Source: SIG701 sp045539595
Lineage (GTDB): Bacteria > Bacillota > Clostridia > Oscillospirales > CAG-272
Length of the DNA: 25,096 bases
NCBI GenBank assembly: GCA_045539595.1
Contig: JAZQFQ010000003.1
Coordinates: 1 to 25,096, forward strand
Reading direction: 5' to 3'
Shown: positions 7,545-14,792 of the stretch, one piece after another
How positions within the stretch are numbered: position 1 is the stretch's first letter
Layout of the letters: each line of letters begins with the position of its first letter
Program-made: the position numbers and the translations under genes
Notes under the pieces: model-generated
The model's database searches: none
Told to the model about the DNA's origin: nothing
The model's input: only the letters and a program-made list of their open reading frames with translations

Positions 7545-7573
7545 ATTATAAATGGATTTGGGATGTAAGTCAA
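7545..7573 (-). promoter_or_regulatory. SigmaA-type promoter of pfp
   Basis: On the minus strand TTGACT (7573-7568) and TATAAT (7550-7545) are separated by exactly 17 bases. Transcription would start near 7538, leaving a leader of about 40 bases before the pfp ATG. Confidence 0.8.
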
Positions 7574-7581
7574 GGCAAAGC

Positions 7582-7608
7582 GGGAAATTCGCCGCAAATA
7601 TTGGGAAT
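7582..7608 (+). promoter_or_regulatory. Possible SigH-like promoter of the spoIIA operon
   Basis: GCGGGAAAT (7580-7588) resembles the SigH -35 (RnAGGAwww) with one mismatch. GGGAAT, with GAAT at 7605-7608, resembles its -10, with a spacer one base longer than usual. spoIIA operons are known SigH targets in Bacillus and Clostridium. A TATAAT at 7649-7654 without a good -35 is an alternative. This call is weak. Confidence 0.3.
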
Positions 7609-7684
7609 TGGCCGCCCCATTATGACAATCTTTGCGGCGGAGGACAGGTATAATGAATAAAAAGTAATCATATGAGGTATGGCT

Positions 7685-8014
7685 ATGCAAACACAAACGG
7701 CACGGATATCCGTCACTATGGGAGGAAACTGTATGTTATGCACAATTCACGGAGATATAGATCATCACAATGCGCGCACCATCCGCGCACAGATCGATGA
7801 CGAACTCTACAAGACACGCCCGCGAAAACTGACGCTGGACTTATCCCGGGTGGAATTTATGGACAGTTCGGGCTTGGGGCTGATTCTCGGCCGGTTCAAC
7901 AAAGCATCGGAGATCGGCACGGAATTTACCCTGCTGAACCCGGCGGAAAACGTATGCAAAATTCTGGATGTGGCCGGCATCGGCCGCATGATCAAAATTG
8001 AAAGGAAGCGATAA
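7685..8014 (+). CDS. spoIIAA: Anti-sigma F factor antagonist SpoIIAA
   Basis: The 109-residue STAS-domain protein carries DLSRVEFMDSSGLGLILGR, the signature of SpoIIAA. The serine that SpoIIAB phosphorylates is the first of the SS pair (about Ser61 here, by alignment to Bacillus Ser58). Unphosphorylated SpoIIAA frees sigma F from SpoIIAB in the forespore. GAGGT at 7674-7678 lies six bases before ATG 7685; the ATG at 7679 touches it and is less likely. The gene is followed three bases later by spoIIAB and then by sigF, the standard operon order. The length is close to the 117 residues of the Bacillus protein. Confidence 0.92.
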   Translation: MQTQTARISVTMGGNCMLCTIHGDIDHHNARTIRAQIDDELYKTRPRKLTLDLSRVEFMDSSGLGLILGRFNKASEIGTEFTLLNPAENVCKILDVAGIGRMIKIERKR

Positions 8015-8017
8015 TCC

Positions 8018-8473
8018 ATGAGAGAAAGAAGAAAACCCATCAATGAGGCGCGGCTGGTACTGCCGTCCCATTCCATCAATGAAGGCTTTGCCCGCTCCGT
8101 CAGCGCCGCTTTTGTGGCCCAGGTCAATCCCACCATCACGGAATTATCCGACATCAAATGCGCGGTGTCGGAGGCGGTGACCAACTGCATCGTTCACGCC
8201 TACGCCGACTCCATCGGCATGATTTACATAACGATGAAGCTGTACGACAACCGGGTATTCCGCATCGAAATCAAGGACAAGGGGCGCGGCATTCCCAATC
8301 TGGACGAGGCCATGCAGCCGCTGTACACCACGGACAAGGAAAACGAGCGCAGCGGCATGGGATTCACCATCATGGAAAACTTTATGGATTCTCTGAAGGT
8401 GACCTCCACCGCCGGAAAGGGCACCAAGGTCATCATGAGCAAGCACTTCTCTCCCCTGCCCCGGATCAAATAA
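8018..8473 (+). CDS. spoIIAB: Anti-sigma F factor / serine kinase SpoIIAB
   Basis: The 151-residue GHKL ATPase has an N-box in SEAVTNCIVHAY (Glu52, Asn56), a G1 box in IEIKDKGRGIPNLDEA and a G2 box in ERSGMGFTIMENFMD. It binds and holds sigma F and phosphorylates SpoIIAA, so it is the switch for forespore-specific transcription. AAGGAAG (8002-8008) precedes the ATG by nine bases. Only three bases separate it from spoIIAA and one from sigF, indicating tight coupling. Length and motifs agree with the family (Bacillus 146 residues). Confidence 0.94.
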   Translation: MRERRKPINEARLVLPSHSINEGFARSVSAAFVAQVNPTITELSDIKCAVSEAVTNCIVHAYADSIGMIYITMKLYDNRVFRIEIKDKGRGIPNLDEAMQPLYTTDKENERSGMGFTIMENFMDSLKVTSTAGKGTKVIMSKHFSPLPRIK

Positions 8474-8474
8474 T

Positions 8475-9209
8475 ATGGATGAAATAAAGAACCGTTTCTC
8501 GGACAACCTATCCCTGCTGAAGCAGGCGCAGGGTGGTGATCGGGACGCCATGGCGGAACTGATGGACAAAAACGCGGGGTTGGTGCGGGGCATTGCCAAC
8601 CGATTCCGCGGACGCGGTGTGGAATATGAGGATCTGATCCAGATCGGCTCCATCGGCATGCTGAAGGCGATCCGCAGTTTTGACACGGACCGGGGGACTC
8701 AATTTTCCACCTATGCGGTACCGCTGATCATCGGCGAAATCCGACGATATCTGCGGGACGACGGGCTGGTGAAGGTGGGCCGTCGGCAAAAGAAACTGGG
8801 GGCGTCCCTTTTGGCGGCGCGGGAGAAATTCCTGGGGGAGGAGGGGCGGGAGCCCCAGCTGCACGAGTTGGCAGAGATGTTTTCCATCAGCGATACGGAG
8901 GCCGCTGTGGCCCTGGAAGCGCTCTCCCCGGTCCGTTCGCTCAGCGAATCCCTGGGGGACGAGGACAGCGATTTTTCCCTGGAGAATCTGCTGCCGGCGG
9001 AGGACATGATTGAGCGGCGCACCGACCAGATCGCACTGAAAGAAGTGATCGATTCCCTGCCAGAGCAGTGGAAGAAGATCCTGTTTCTCCGGTATTTCCG
9101 TGAGTGTTCCCAGCAGGCCACGGCGGAAGCACTGGGGCTGACGCAGGTAAAGATATCCCGGGAGGAAAAGAAAATTTTCGCCCATCTGAAAGAGGCATTG
9201 CTGAAATAA
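8475..9209 (+). CDS. sigF: RNA polymerase sporulation sigma factor SigF (SpoIIAC)
   Basis: The 244-residue sigma-70 family protein has region 2 (AGLVRGIANRFRGRGVEYED, then DLIQIGSIGMLKAIRSFD and FSTYAVPLIIGEIRRYLRDD), region 3 (about 95-150) and a C-terminal region 4 HTH near ATAEALGLTQVKISREEKK. It directs the first forespore-specific transcription. The ATG at 8475 follows the spoIIAB stop by one base with no clear ribosome binding site, so translation is probably coupled. SigF and SigG are similar, but the spoIIA operon context decides for SigF. A strong terminator follows directly. Confidence 0.93.
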   Translation: MDEIKNRFSDNLSLLKQAQGGDRDAMAELMDKNAGLVRGIANRFRGRGVEYEDLIQIGSIGMLKAIRSFDTDRGTQFSTYAVPLIIGEIRRYLRDDGLVKVGRRQKKLGASLLAAREKFLGEEGREPQLHELAEMFSISDTEAAVALEALSPVRSLSESLGDEDSDFSLENLLPAEDMIERRTDQIALKEVIDSLPEQWKKILFLRYFRECSQQATAEALGLTQVKISREEKKIFAHLKEALLK

Positions 9210-9210
9210 A

Positions 9211-9239
9211 AAACGCTCCCCGGCCGGGGAGCGTTTTTT
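9211..9239. terminator. Bidirectional terminator between sigF and the CNNM gene
   Basis: AACGCTCCCC-GGCC-GGGGAGCGTT is a perfect stem flanked by A-run and T-run (TTTTTT on the plus strand). It serves the spoIIA operon on the + strand and the convergent CNNM gene on the - strand. Confidence 0.9.
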
Positions 9240-9246
9240 ATGTTTG

Positions 9247-10581
9247 TCAGGATCCGGAGGGGACGGCCTCGCTCTTGGCGGCTTTGGCATCCTTTTCCGT
9301 CTCTTCCTCGTCAGGGGTAACCAGTGTGAGGATGGCCTGTTCCACGCGATGCTCGCGGATTTCCGTTACCTGGATCTCCATCTGCTCGGTGGAGATCTCA
9401 AAGGTAGAGCAATCCTCGGGAATGGAGCCGTACAGGCCCAGCACGAATCCGCTGAACGTATCGGAATCGCAATCGGCGATTTCCATATCCAGCGCTTCCT
9501 CCAACTCAGAAATGGTTACGGCACCGCTGATCTGCCAGCGGCCGTCCTCCAGTTTCAGAATCGGAACCACTTCCTCGCCGTCCTCATCGGTTTCGGTGAA
9601 GTCGCCCACCAGGCACTGCACCAGATCGGTGAAGGTGATGACGCCCTGCACGCCGCCGTACTCATCCAGCACGATGGCCATGGATTCTTTGTTTTTCTTC
9701 ATGTTGCGGAACAGCACGTCCGCTTTTACCGTTTCGGGCACGAAGTACGCGGGCTTGACGGCGTTCTCCATCACAGCCTCGCGGCTCTTGTCTTCCATGC
9801 GGAAGTATTCTCTGGTATCCAGCACACCGACGATATCGTCCACATTCTCGCCGCAGACGGGATAGCGGGAATAGCGGCTGTCCTGGATGATCTGTGCCCA
9901 CTCTTCCATGGTTTCATCCTGGGCAAGCGTAGTCAACTCGGTACGGTGGGTGGCGATTTCCCCGGCGGAGAGATCGTCAAAATCGAAGATATTCTCGATC
10001 AGTTCCTTATTATACTCATCGATGCTGCCATCCTCGTGGGCTTCGTCCACCAGCGTCAATACCTCGCCCTCCGTGACCGCTTCCACCTCGGCGGGCTTGA
10101 AGATCAGCGTAAGGAGTTTCTTCCACAGCATGAAGAGGAAATTGATGGGGGTCAGGATCAGGGAAATCAACTGCAAAAACGGAGCCACAGCCATTGCAAA
10201 CTTCTCGGGTTTATCCTTGGCCAGACTCTTGGGGGAGATCTCGCCGAAGATCAGAACCACTACGGTAACCACCGCCGTAGAAATAGCGGATGCGGCGCTG
10301 AGCACACTTGTATCGGTAAGCAAATCGATGAACCACAAGGTGGCAACGGAGGACAGTGTAATGTTCACGATGTTGTTGCCCACCAGAATGGTGGACAGTA
10401 ATTTATTATAGTTCTCCAGCATTTTGAGAACCAGCGATGCCCGCTTGTTTCCGTCCGCGGACAGATTTTTCAATCTCGTATGGTTGGCAGAGGTAAACGC
10501 GGTCTCGCTGGCTGAAAAGAATGCGGAAAAAGCAAGGCAGACCAGCATAATAATGATCTTCGTTATACTACCGTCAGGCAT
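9247..10581 (-). CDS. CNNM/CorC (HlyC)-family CBS-domain membrane protein
   Basis: The 444-residue protein begins with a CNNM (DUF21) membrane domain: IIIMLVCLAFSAFFSASETAF with the ASETAFTSANHTRLKNL motif, then further hydrophobic segments to about residue 140. Two CBS domains follow (YSRYPVCGENVDDIVGVLD and LDEYGGVQGVITFTDLV) and then a CorC_HlyC domain (WQISGAVTISELEEALD, then GFVLGLYGSIPEDCSTF). Relatives act in magnesium or other cation transport; older annotations say haemolysin. AAGGAG lies six to seven bases before the ATG at 10581 (MPDGSI). A longer frame to 10668 has no ribosome binding site. A structured RNA is encoded upstream on the same strand, so RNA-based control is possible. 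Confidence 0.88.
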   Translation of the reverse strand: MPDGSITKIIIMLVCLAFSAFFSASETAFTSANHTRLKNLSADGNKRASLVLKMLENYNKLLSTILVGNNIVNITLSSVATLWFIDLLTDTSVLSAASAISTAVVTVVVLIFGEISPKSLAKDKPEKFAMAVAPFLQLISLILTPINFLFMLWKKLLTLIFKPAEVEAVTEGEVLTLVDEAHEDGSIDEYNKELIENIFDFDDLSAGEIATHRTELTTLAQDETMEEWAQIIQDSRYSRYPVCGENVDDIVGVLDTREYFRMEDKSREAVMENAVKPAYFVPETVKADVLFRNMKKNKESMAIVLDEYGGVQGVITFTDLVQCLVGDFTETDEDGEEVVPILKLEDGRWQISGAVTISELEEALDMEIADCDSDTFSGFVLGLYGSIPEDCSTFEISTEQMEIQVTEIREHRVEQAILTLVTPDEEETEKDAKAAKSEAVPSGS

Positions 10582-10666
10582 GATTGACTCCTTAAAAGAA
10601 ATAATCCTATTGTACTGTTTATGATGTGACTGCGGGATATTCACGCGGGAGAATGGTCCGAAACGC

Positions 10667-10706
10667 AAAAAAACATAGCCTGCTCCGATACCGGGTACAG
10701 GTTATG
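10667..10706 (-). terminator. Intrinsic terminator of the structured RNA
   Basis: On the minus strand CATAACCTG (10706-10698) pairs with CAGGCTATG (10682-10674), with one mismatch, followed by seven T. It lies between the RNA and the CNNM ATG, so it could act as a regulated terminator. Confidence 0.75.
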
Positions 10707-10824
10707 TGCTTAATCAACCATATAAAAACAAAATGTACTTCGACTGTTACCGTCGCCTGCGTCCACTTGTGACATTCTCCTTAGTTTTCGGGGGACTCCC
10801 CTGTTTGATCTCCTGCGATCACTA
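10667..10824 (-). ncRNA. Unassigned structured RNA (leader or small RNA) upstream of the CNNM gene
   Basis: This 345-base gene-free gap holds a minus-strand unit with a consensus promoter (10831-10858) and an intrinsic terminator (10667-10706), so a transcript of about 158 bases is expected. Pairing is extensive. ATCAAAC/GGTTGAT (10803-10809 with 10713-10719) closes the fold. AAAAC/GTTTT (10784-10788 with 10725-10729) and AATGT/ACATT (10772-10776 with 10732-10736) stack inside it. A GGGG-AGT-CCCC hairpin lies at 10791-10801, and a CGAC/GTCG hairpin forms the apex at 10741-10755. No significant ORF is seen in it. It may be a riboswitch-type leader of the CNNM gene, 85 bases beyond the terminator, or a free RNA of 6S type. 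I could not match it to a known class. Confidence 0.5.
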
Positions 10825-10830
10825 CGTAAT

Positions 10831-10858
10831 ATGATACCATATTTTTTCGTTTTGTCAA
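10831..10858 (-). promoter_or_regulatory. SigmaA-type promoter of the structured RNA
   Basis: On the minus strand TTGACA (10858-10853) and TATCAT (10836-10831) are 16 bases apart. The start would be near 10824. Confidence 0.7.
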
Positions 10859-10903
10859 CCCTTTTTCAAAAAAAGAGTGGATTTCCCCACACCCAACAAA
10901 ATG

Positions 10904-10940
10904 GAAAAAACGGGACTGCCGCACTTTGCGACAGTCCCGT
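10904..10940 (-). terminator. Intrinsic terminator of the ABC transporter operon
   Basis: On the minus strand ACGGGACTG (10940-10932) pairs with CAGTCCCGT (10918-10910). A short inner CGC/GCG pair extends the stem, and TTTTTT follows. It lies just past the ATPase stop. Confidence 0.88.
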
Positions 10941-10949
10941 CGGACACAA

Positions 10950-11675
10950 TCAATAGGTAGTGATGGTCTTTTTGTTGCCGGTGACGTAATCCCTGTGCAG
11001 CTTCAATTCGCCGTTATCCATGCGGAAGATACGGTCGGCATGCTCTGCGATGGACAAGTCATGGGTAACCATGACCAGCGTCTGGCCCATAACGCGCTTG
11101 GTCTCCAGAAGGAGTTTCAGCACTTCGTCCGCGTTGGCCCGGTCCAGATTTCCCGTAGGCTCGTCGGCGAAGACGATATCCGGCATATTGATCAGCGCAC
11201 GGGCGATGGCCACACGCTGCTGCTGACCGCCGGACAACTCGCTGGGCAGATGGTGCAGACGCTCGGTGAGCTGCAAGGTTTCCACCAGGCGGCGGAGGTT
11301 CTCCTGGTAGCTCATGTCCGGCTTATTGCACATGACGGTGGGGATCAGGATATTCTCCAAAGCGGTGAACTGAGGAATCAGGTTGTGTCTCTGGAAAATA
11401 AATCCCATATTGATGCCGCGGAAGCGGCCCAGCTCATCGGCGGACATTTTGGTGATATCCTCGCCGCGGATCTTCACATGGCCGGAATCGGCGCGGAGAA
11501 GGCCGGCACAGATATGCAGAAAGGTACTCTTACCGGAACCGGAGGTACCGATGATGGCCACAAATTCGCCCGGCTCTACCTTAATGCTGACGCGGTTGAC
11601 GGCGGTAACGACGGTATCGTACTGTTTATACTGTTTGATAACGCTCTCGGTTTGGAGCATGTATTCTACTGCCAT
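10950..11675 (-). CDS. ABC transporter ATP-binding protein (MacB/LolD type)
   Basis: The 241-residue ATPase has Walker A GTSGSGKST (residues 43-51), a Q-loop in FIFQRHNLIPQ, the signature LSGGQQQRVAIARAL, and Walker B IVFADEPTGNLD, followed by the H-loop in VTHD. The sequence type fits the family that works with FtsX-like permeases in export of peptides or lipoproteins, in antimicrobial peptide defence, or in cell-wall enzyme control. It follows the permease gene by 44 bases on the same strand, and AAAGGAT precedes its ATG. No two-component system is adjacent, so the substrate cannot be inferred. Confidence 0.9.
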   Translation of the reverse strand: MAVEYMLQTESVIKQYKQYDTVVTAVNRVSIKVEPGEFVAIIGTSGSGKSTFLHICAGLLRADSGHVKIRGEDITKMSADELGRFRGINMGFIFQRHNLIPQFTALENILIPTVMCNKPDMSYQENLRRLVETLQLTERLHHLPSELSGGQQQRVAIARALINMPDIVFADEPTGNLDRANADEVLKLLLETKRVMGQTLVMVTHDLSIAEHADRIFRMDNGELKLHRDYVTGNKKTITTY

Positions 11676-11719
11676 AATATTCTATCCTTTTCTGTTCAGT
11701 GAAATAGTGTAGGACAACA

Positions 11720-13984
11720 TCAGTGTCCTTCATCGCCGTCACCGGCGCCGCCGTTTTCCAGCGTAAATCTCGATTTGATATAACTGCGGAAGGGGAGATA
11801 GGTGGAGAAGAAGCCGCATCCCACGGACATGACGATGCTGGTGAGGATCGCATACCAGGGCATATAGAACTCGTAGCGTACATTCTCCTGCGTGAAATAC
11901 GGTGCCATTACGTTAAACATATAGAACAGGGCGTAGCTGCCGATGTAACTGAGGACGATGGCCACCACCAGCGACAGTGCCGCCATGACCAGACCGCCCT
12001 GCAGATAGATGTGACGGATATCCTTGACTGTTGCACCCATGGACTGCAGAATATTGAATTCTTTCTCGCGCTTGAAATAGTACAAGGTCTGAGAGAAGAA
12101 CCACACCAGCGGCGAGATAAACAGAATCAGAATGGCGATGCACATATACAATTCCGTCTGGTGTTTATCGGCCACGATAGTATCCAGGCTCAGCTGATGG
12201 GTATTGGTTACGGCAGTTTCGCCGTACATACGGCCCCAGTTGCGGATTTTTCCATCCAGCACATCGCTTTCCTCGGGAGTCAGATTCTGATCCACGAAGA
12301 TGTGAAGGAGGGTGGTATCCGCCTTCTTGCCGGTGATCTCCGTATAGTCGTCCACATTGAAAAAGACAGGCATGGAGCCGGAGGGGATATCGTGCAGAAC
12401 CGCGCCGACGGTGAATGTGACATAGTCGTATGTATTGGATTCCAGCTGCTCCCGCAGCAGGTTTCGTCCAGACAGGTTGGGATCCACCTTTTTCAGCGAA
12501 CCGGTTTTGATGGCCACCATGATGGTGTCGCCCACTTCAAAATCGTACTTTTTCACATTGGAGATGGAGTCGCCGATGATCACCGTATTGTCCTGAGTGA
12601 AGATGGACTGCAGATCTCCGGTATAACTGTACTTTTCCAGAAGCGGCAATTGTTCTTGTGTCATGCCGTTATACAGAACTTCATTGGTTACGCGATGATT
12701 TTTGAGAGGATTGGCCTCGTTTTTATAGATAACCTGATTGCTGAAGGGCATCACGTTTTCTTTGGAGGTCAGGATATGGGAGGCCAGTTCCATGGCTTCC
12801 ACATTGTTGTTCGTGGCCTTAACCTCAGTTACGCCCTCGATGGCGTACAGCTCCGCACTCATCTGATCATCGTACACAAAGGCGGTTTTGGACAGATCCA
12901 CCACAAACTGGGGACGGGGGTAGGCCAGTTTGGTGGCATCGATATCCGCGTAGTACAAGCCGCAGATGAACAAAGCACAGAACACGATAGCCGTAGTCAG
13001 AAGCTGGACGCTGTATTTGCGGAAGCGCCACGTGGAACAGAATTCGTAATGGGTGGGGAATTTGTGCTTCATCAGATTGATGGAGCGCATGGGGGAGGTA
13101 ACCAGGTTGGAGTTGTCCTCAGTTACAATCAGCGTCATAGGCTGACGGATGGACATAACCCGCATGGGCATCCACACGGACACCAGCACCACCACCAGAT
13201 TGAACAGTGCCACCTGCAAAAAGGCCATAAAGGAGAAGTGGAAGGCAAAGCCGGAGGGAAGATAAATCAGGTACACCACCAGCGTGGAGAGCAGCACGGC
13301 GGGAACCAGCGTAACAATGGAAATCACAAACAATTCCCAGAACGCTGTGCCGAACAGTTTTTTGAAATCCGCGCCGAAAGTCATGTACACACCGTAGGTA
13401 AATTTATACTGATTGACGCGGATGTTGTACAAGGCGGTCAGCAGGAATATGGACACGGCCAGAAGCAGAAGCGTGGTGAAAATAAAGGTAATCAGATTGT
13501 TCTGCTCGTTGTGCTCAAAGCGCAGAAGAGGCGTTTCGGTAATGACAAAGGACTCGCCCTGCCGTCCCAGTGATTTCAGCGGCTCCAGATACTTGGAATA
13601 GAACCGATCGCAGGACACATCCTTATTCCGGACGAAGAACAGATACACATCGAAGCGGGTCCGGCCGCTCATGTAGTTCAGATTCTCCTCTGCCTGCTTG
13701 ATCTCAAAAATGGTGTCATTTTTGAAAACGGCGGCGGAGTTGTTCACCAGATACAGATACTGATCCTCATTCAGATCCCGGAGCACCATATGATAGTCGT
13801 ACTCCGCCTGAACATGCTGATACTCGACCTGATTATTGTTGGCGGTGGAAACCGAAATCAGGCCATAGAACATCTGGATGATGAACAGTGCCGCAAAAAA
13901 GCAGACGTACTGTTTGAAATTGAAAAACACGCTTTTCCAGGCAATGGTCAGACTTCGCTTCAAATACTCAAATAATCTTTCCAA
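11720..13984 (-). CDS. FtsX-like ABC transporter permease
   Basis: The 754-residue protein has an N-terminal membrane segment (VCFFAALFIIQMFYGLI), then a cluster of three near residues 170-280 (for example LLLLAVSIFLLTALY and LVPAVLLSTLVVYLIYL), another helix near 320-340 and a large extracytoplasmic stretch (about 345-610). Three more helices complete the C-terminal FtsX domain. This resembles permeases of the BceB/YtrF kind. No ATG fits the start: the frame opens with TTG at 13984, with only a weak upstream ribosome binding site, so the start is uncertain by a few codons. The ATPase partner is downstream. A dyad at 14036-14055 lies between promoter and gene and could be an operator. Confidence 0.85.
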   Translation of the reverse strand: MERLFEYLKRSLTIAWKSVFFNFKQYVCFFAALFIIQMFYGLISVSTANNNQVEYQHVQAEYDYHMVLRDLNEDQYLYLVNNSAAVFKNDTIFEIKQAEENLNYMSGRTRFDVYLFFVRNKDVSCDRFYSKYLEPLKSLGRQGESFVITETPLLRFEHNEQNNLITFIFTTLLLLAVSIFLLTALYNIRVNQYKFTYGVYMTFGADFKKLFGTAFWELFVISIVTLVPAVLLSTLVVYLIYLPSGFAFHFSFMAFLQVALFNLVVVLVSVWMPMRVMSIRQPMTLIVTEDNSNLVTSPMRSINLMKHKFPTHYEFCSTWRFRKYSVQLLTTAIVFCALFICGLYYADIDATKLAYPRPQFVVDLSKTAFVYDDQMSAELYAIEGVTEVKATNNNVEAMELASHILTSKENVMPFSNQVIYKNEANPLKNHRVTNEVLYNGMTQEQLPLLEKYSYTGDLQSIFTQDNTVIIGDSISNVKKYDFEVGDTIMVAIKTGSLKKVDPNLSGRNLLREQLESNTYDYVTFTVGAVLHDIPSGSMPVFFNVDDYTEITGKKADTTLLHIFVDQNLTPEESDVLDGKIRNWGRMYGETAVTNTHQLSLDTIVADKHQTELYMCIAILILFISPLVWFFSQTLYYFKREKEFNILQSMGATVKDIRHIYLQGGLVMAALSLVVAIVLSYIGSYALFYMFNVMAPYFTQENVRYEFYMPWYAILTSIVMSVGCGFFSTYLPFRSYIKSRFTLENGGAGDGDEGH

Positions 13985-14035
13985 ATCCGTTTTGATCGCT
14001 GCGGATGCAGCCCACCCTCCTCTGCAGTAATAAAA

Positions 14036-14055
14036 TGTGAAACAAATGATTCACA
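14036..14055. promoter_or_regulatory. Operator-like dyad TGTGAA-N8-TTCACA
   Basis: Perfect 6-base arms at 14036-14041 and 14050-14055 lie just downstream of the -10 of the ABC operon promoter, at about +4 to +23 of its transcript. The position suits a repressor site. The regulator is unknown. Confidence 0.4.
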
Positions 14056-14065
14056 CACACGTTAC

Positions 14066-14074
14066 ATTATAACA
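14066..14074 (-). promoter_or_regulatory. Extended -10 promoter of the ABC transporter operon
   Basis: On the minus strand TGTTATAAT (14074-14066) is a perfect TATAAT with a TGn extension. It lies about 80 bases before the permease start. No good -35 is seen. Confidence 0.6.
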
Positions 14075-14154
14075 GAAAAACCAGAAAAATATAGCATATT
14101 TTGTAAACAACTACACTTGGCACTATGTTTTTTTGCATTTATTGACCGAATTTG

Positions 14155-14601
14155 TCACGAATCGCTCTGTGCAAACAATTGCTCCAGATAGGTGACATCC
14201 ATTTTCATGTGGATGCTCTCGTAATAATACTCACCGATGCCGAAGGCGGACGCCCACGAGGATTTCACCTCGCCGATCACCAGAGGGGCTGCGGCGGGAA
14301 CGCCCTCGGTCATGACAAATTCCACCACATAGGCTGCGGCGGGCGGCGGGGACTTTTTCCGCGTGCATACGATATTCTCAAAACACAGCATCACCGTATC
14401 CACCTCGGTCCCGTGCAGAACGATCTGTTTTCCGTCTGCCTGTCGGGTGATTGTCACCGACTCGATCAGCGGCAGGAGCGTATATTCATCCAGCACATCG
14501 GGCAGTGCGTCATCCAACTCATGGGTACGCAGAGAGGTACATCCGAAAAGGAGCAGACACGCGCACACCAGAACACTCAAAATAATGCCGATTTTTTTCA
14601 T
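14155..14601 (-). CDS. Small lipoprotein of unknown function
   Basis: The 148-residue product starts MKKIGIILSVLVCACLLLFGCTS, a classic lipoprotein signal with the lipobox LFGC; the modified Cys is residue 21. The mature part (SLRTHELDDALPDVLDEY, then ITRQADGKQIVLHGTEVD) reads as a small beta-rich domain, and I do not recognise a named family. AGGA lies eight bases upstream of the ATG at 14601, and a longer frame to 14661 lacks support. It is transcribed divergently from polA, with its own TTGCAA-17-TACAAT promoter. It is expected on the outer face of the membrane. Confidence 0.75.
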   Translation of the reverse strand: MKKIGIILSVLVCACLLLFGCTSLRTHELDDALPDVLDEYTLLPLIESVTITRQADGKQIVLHGTEVDTVMLCFENIVCTRKKSPPPAAAYVVEFVMTEGVPAAAPLVIGEVKSSWASAFGIGEYYYESIHMKMDVTYLEQLFAQSDS

Positions 14602-14632
14602 AAACTCCATCCTGTCTGTTTGATGTATCTTC

Positions 14633-14661
14633 ATTGTAACACAATTCCGCCCCACTTGCAA
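14633..14661 (-). promoter_or_regulatory. SigmaA-type promoter of the lipoprotein gene
   Basis: On the minus strand TTGCAA (14661-14656) and TACAAT (14638-14633) are 17 bases apart, about 30 bases upstream of the lipoprotein ATG. Confidence 0.6.
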
Positions 14662-14740
14662 TAGGGGCGCGTCATCCGGACATTTTCCGAAAAAGATTTA
14701 CAAAAATTCGCTCTGTGCTCTGTCGCTGCGCCGATAAATG

Positions 14741-14754
14741 TGGTATAATATACC
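14741..14754 (+). promoter_or_regulatory. polA promoter, extended -10 inside a palindrome
   Basis: TGGTATAAT (14741-14749) is an extended -10. The TATAAT is part of the perfect palindrome GGTATA-A-TATACC (14742-14754). The -35 position has only TGTCGC. The palindrome could be incidental or a binding site. Confidence 0.6.
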
Positions 14755-14792
14755 TATCTATACGCCCACAACAGAAAGGCAGACGTATCCCG

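Noticed and set aside
6092..7660. Long plus-strand open frame opposite pfp
   Set aside because: It is antisense to a clear phosphofructokinase gene, shows no domain, and is a GC-rich shadow.
9244..10401. 385-codon plus-strand frame opposite the CNNM gene
   Set aside because: It is antisense to a protein with clear CBS and CorC domains and has no motif of its own.
10667..10824. Assignment of the RNA to M-box, yybP-ykoY or 6S
   Set aside because: Only short fragments looked similar from memory; the conserved cores did not match well enough to name a class.
11723..13573. 616-codon plus-strand frame opposite the ABC permease
   Set aside because: It is His- and Gly-rich without domains and is explained as the antisense of the permease.
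14715..14792. Longer N-terminus for polA
   Set aside because: The extra residues have no counterpart in the family and include the promoter.
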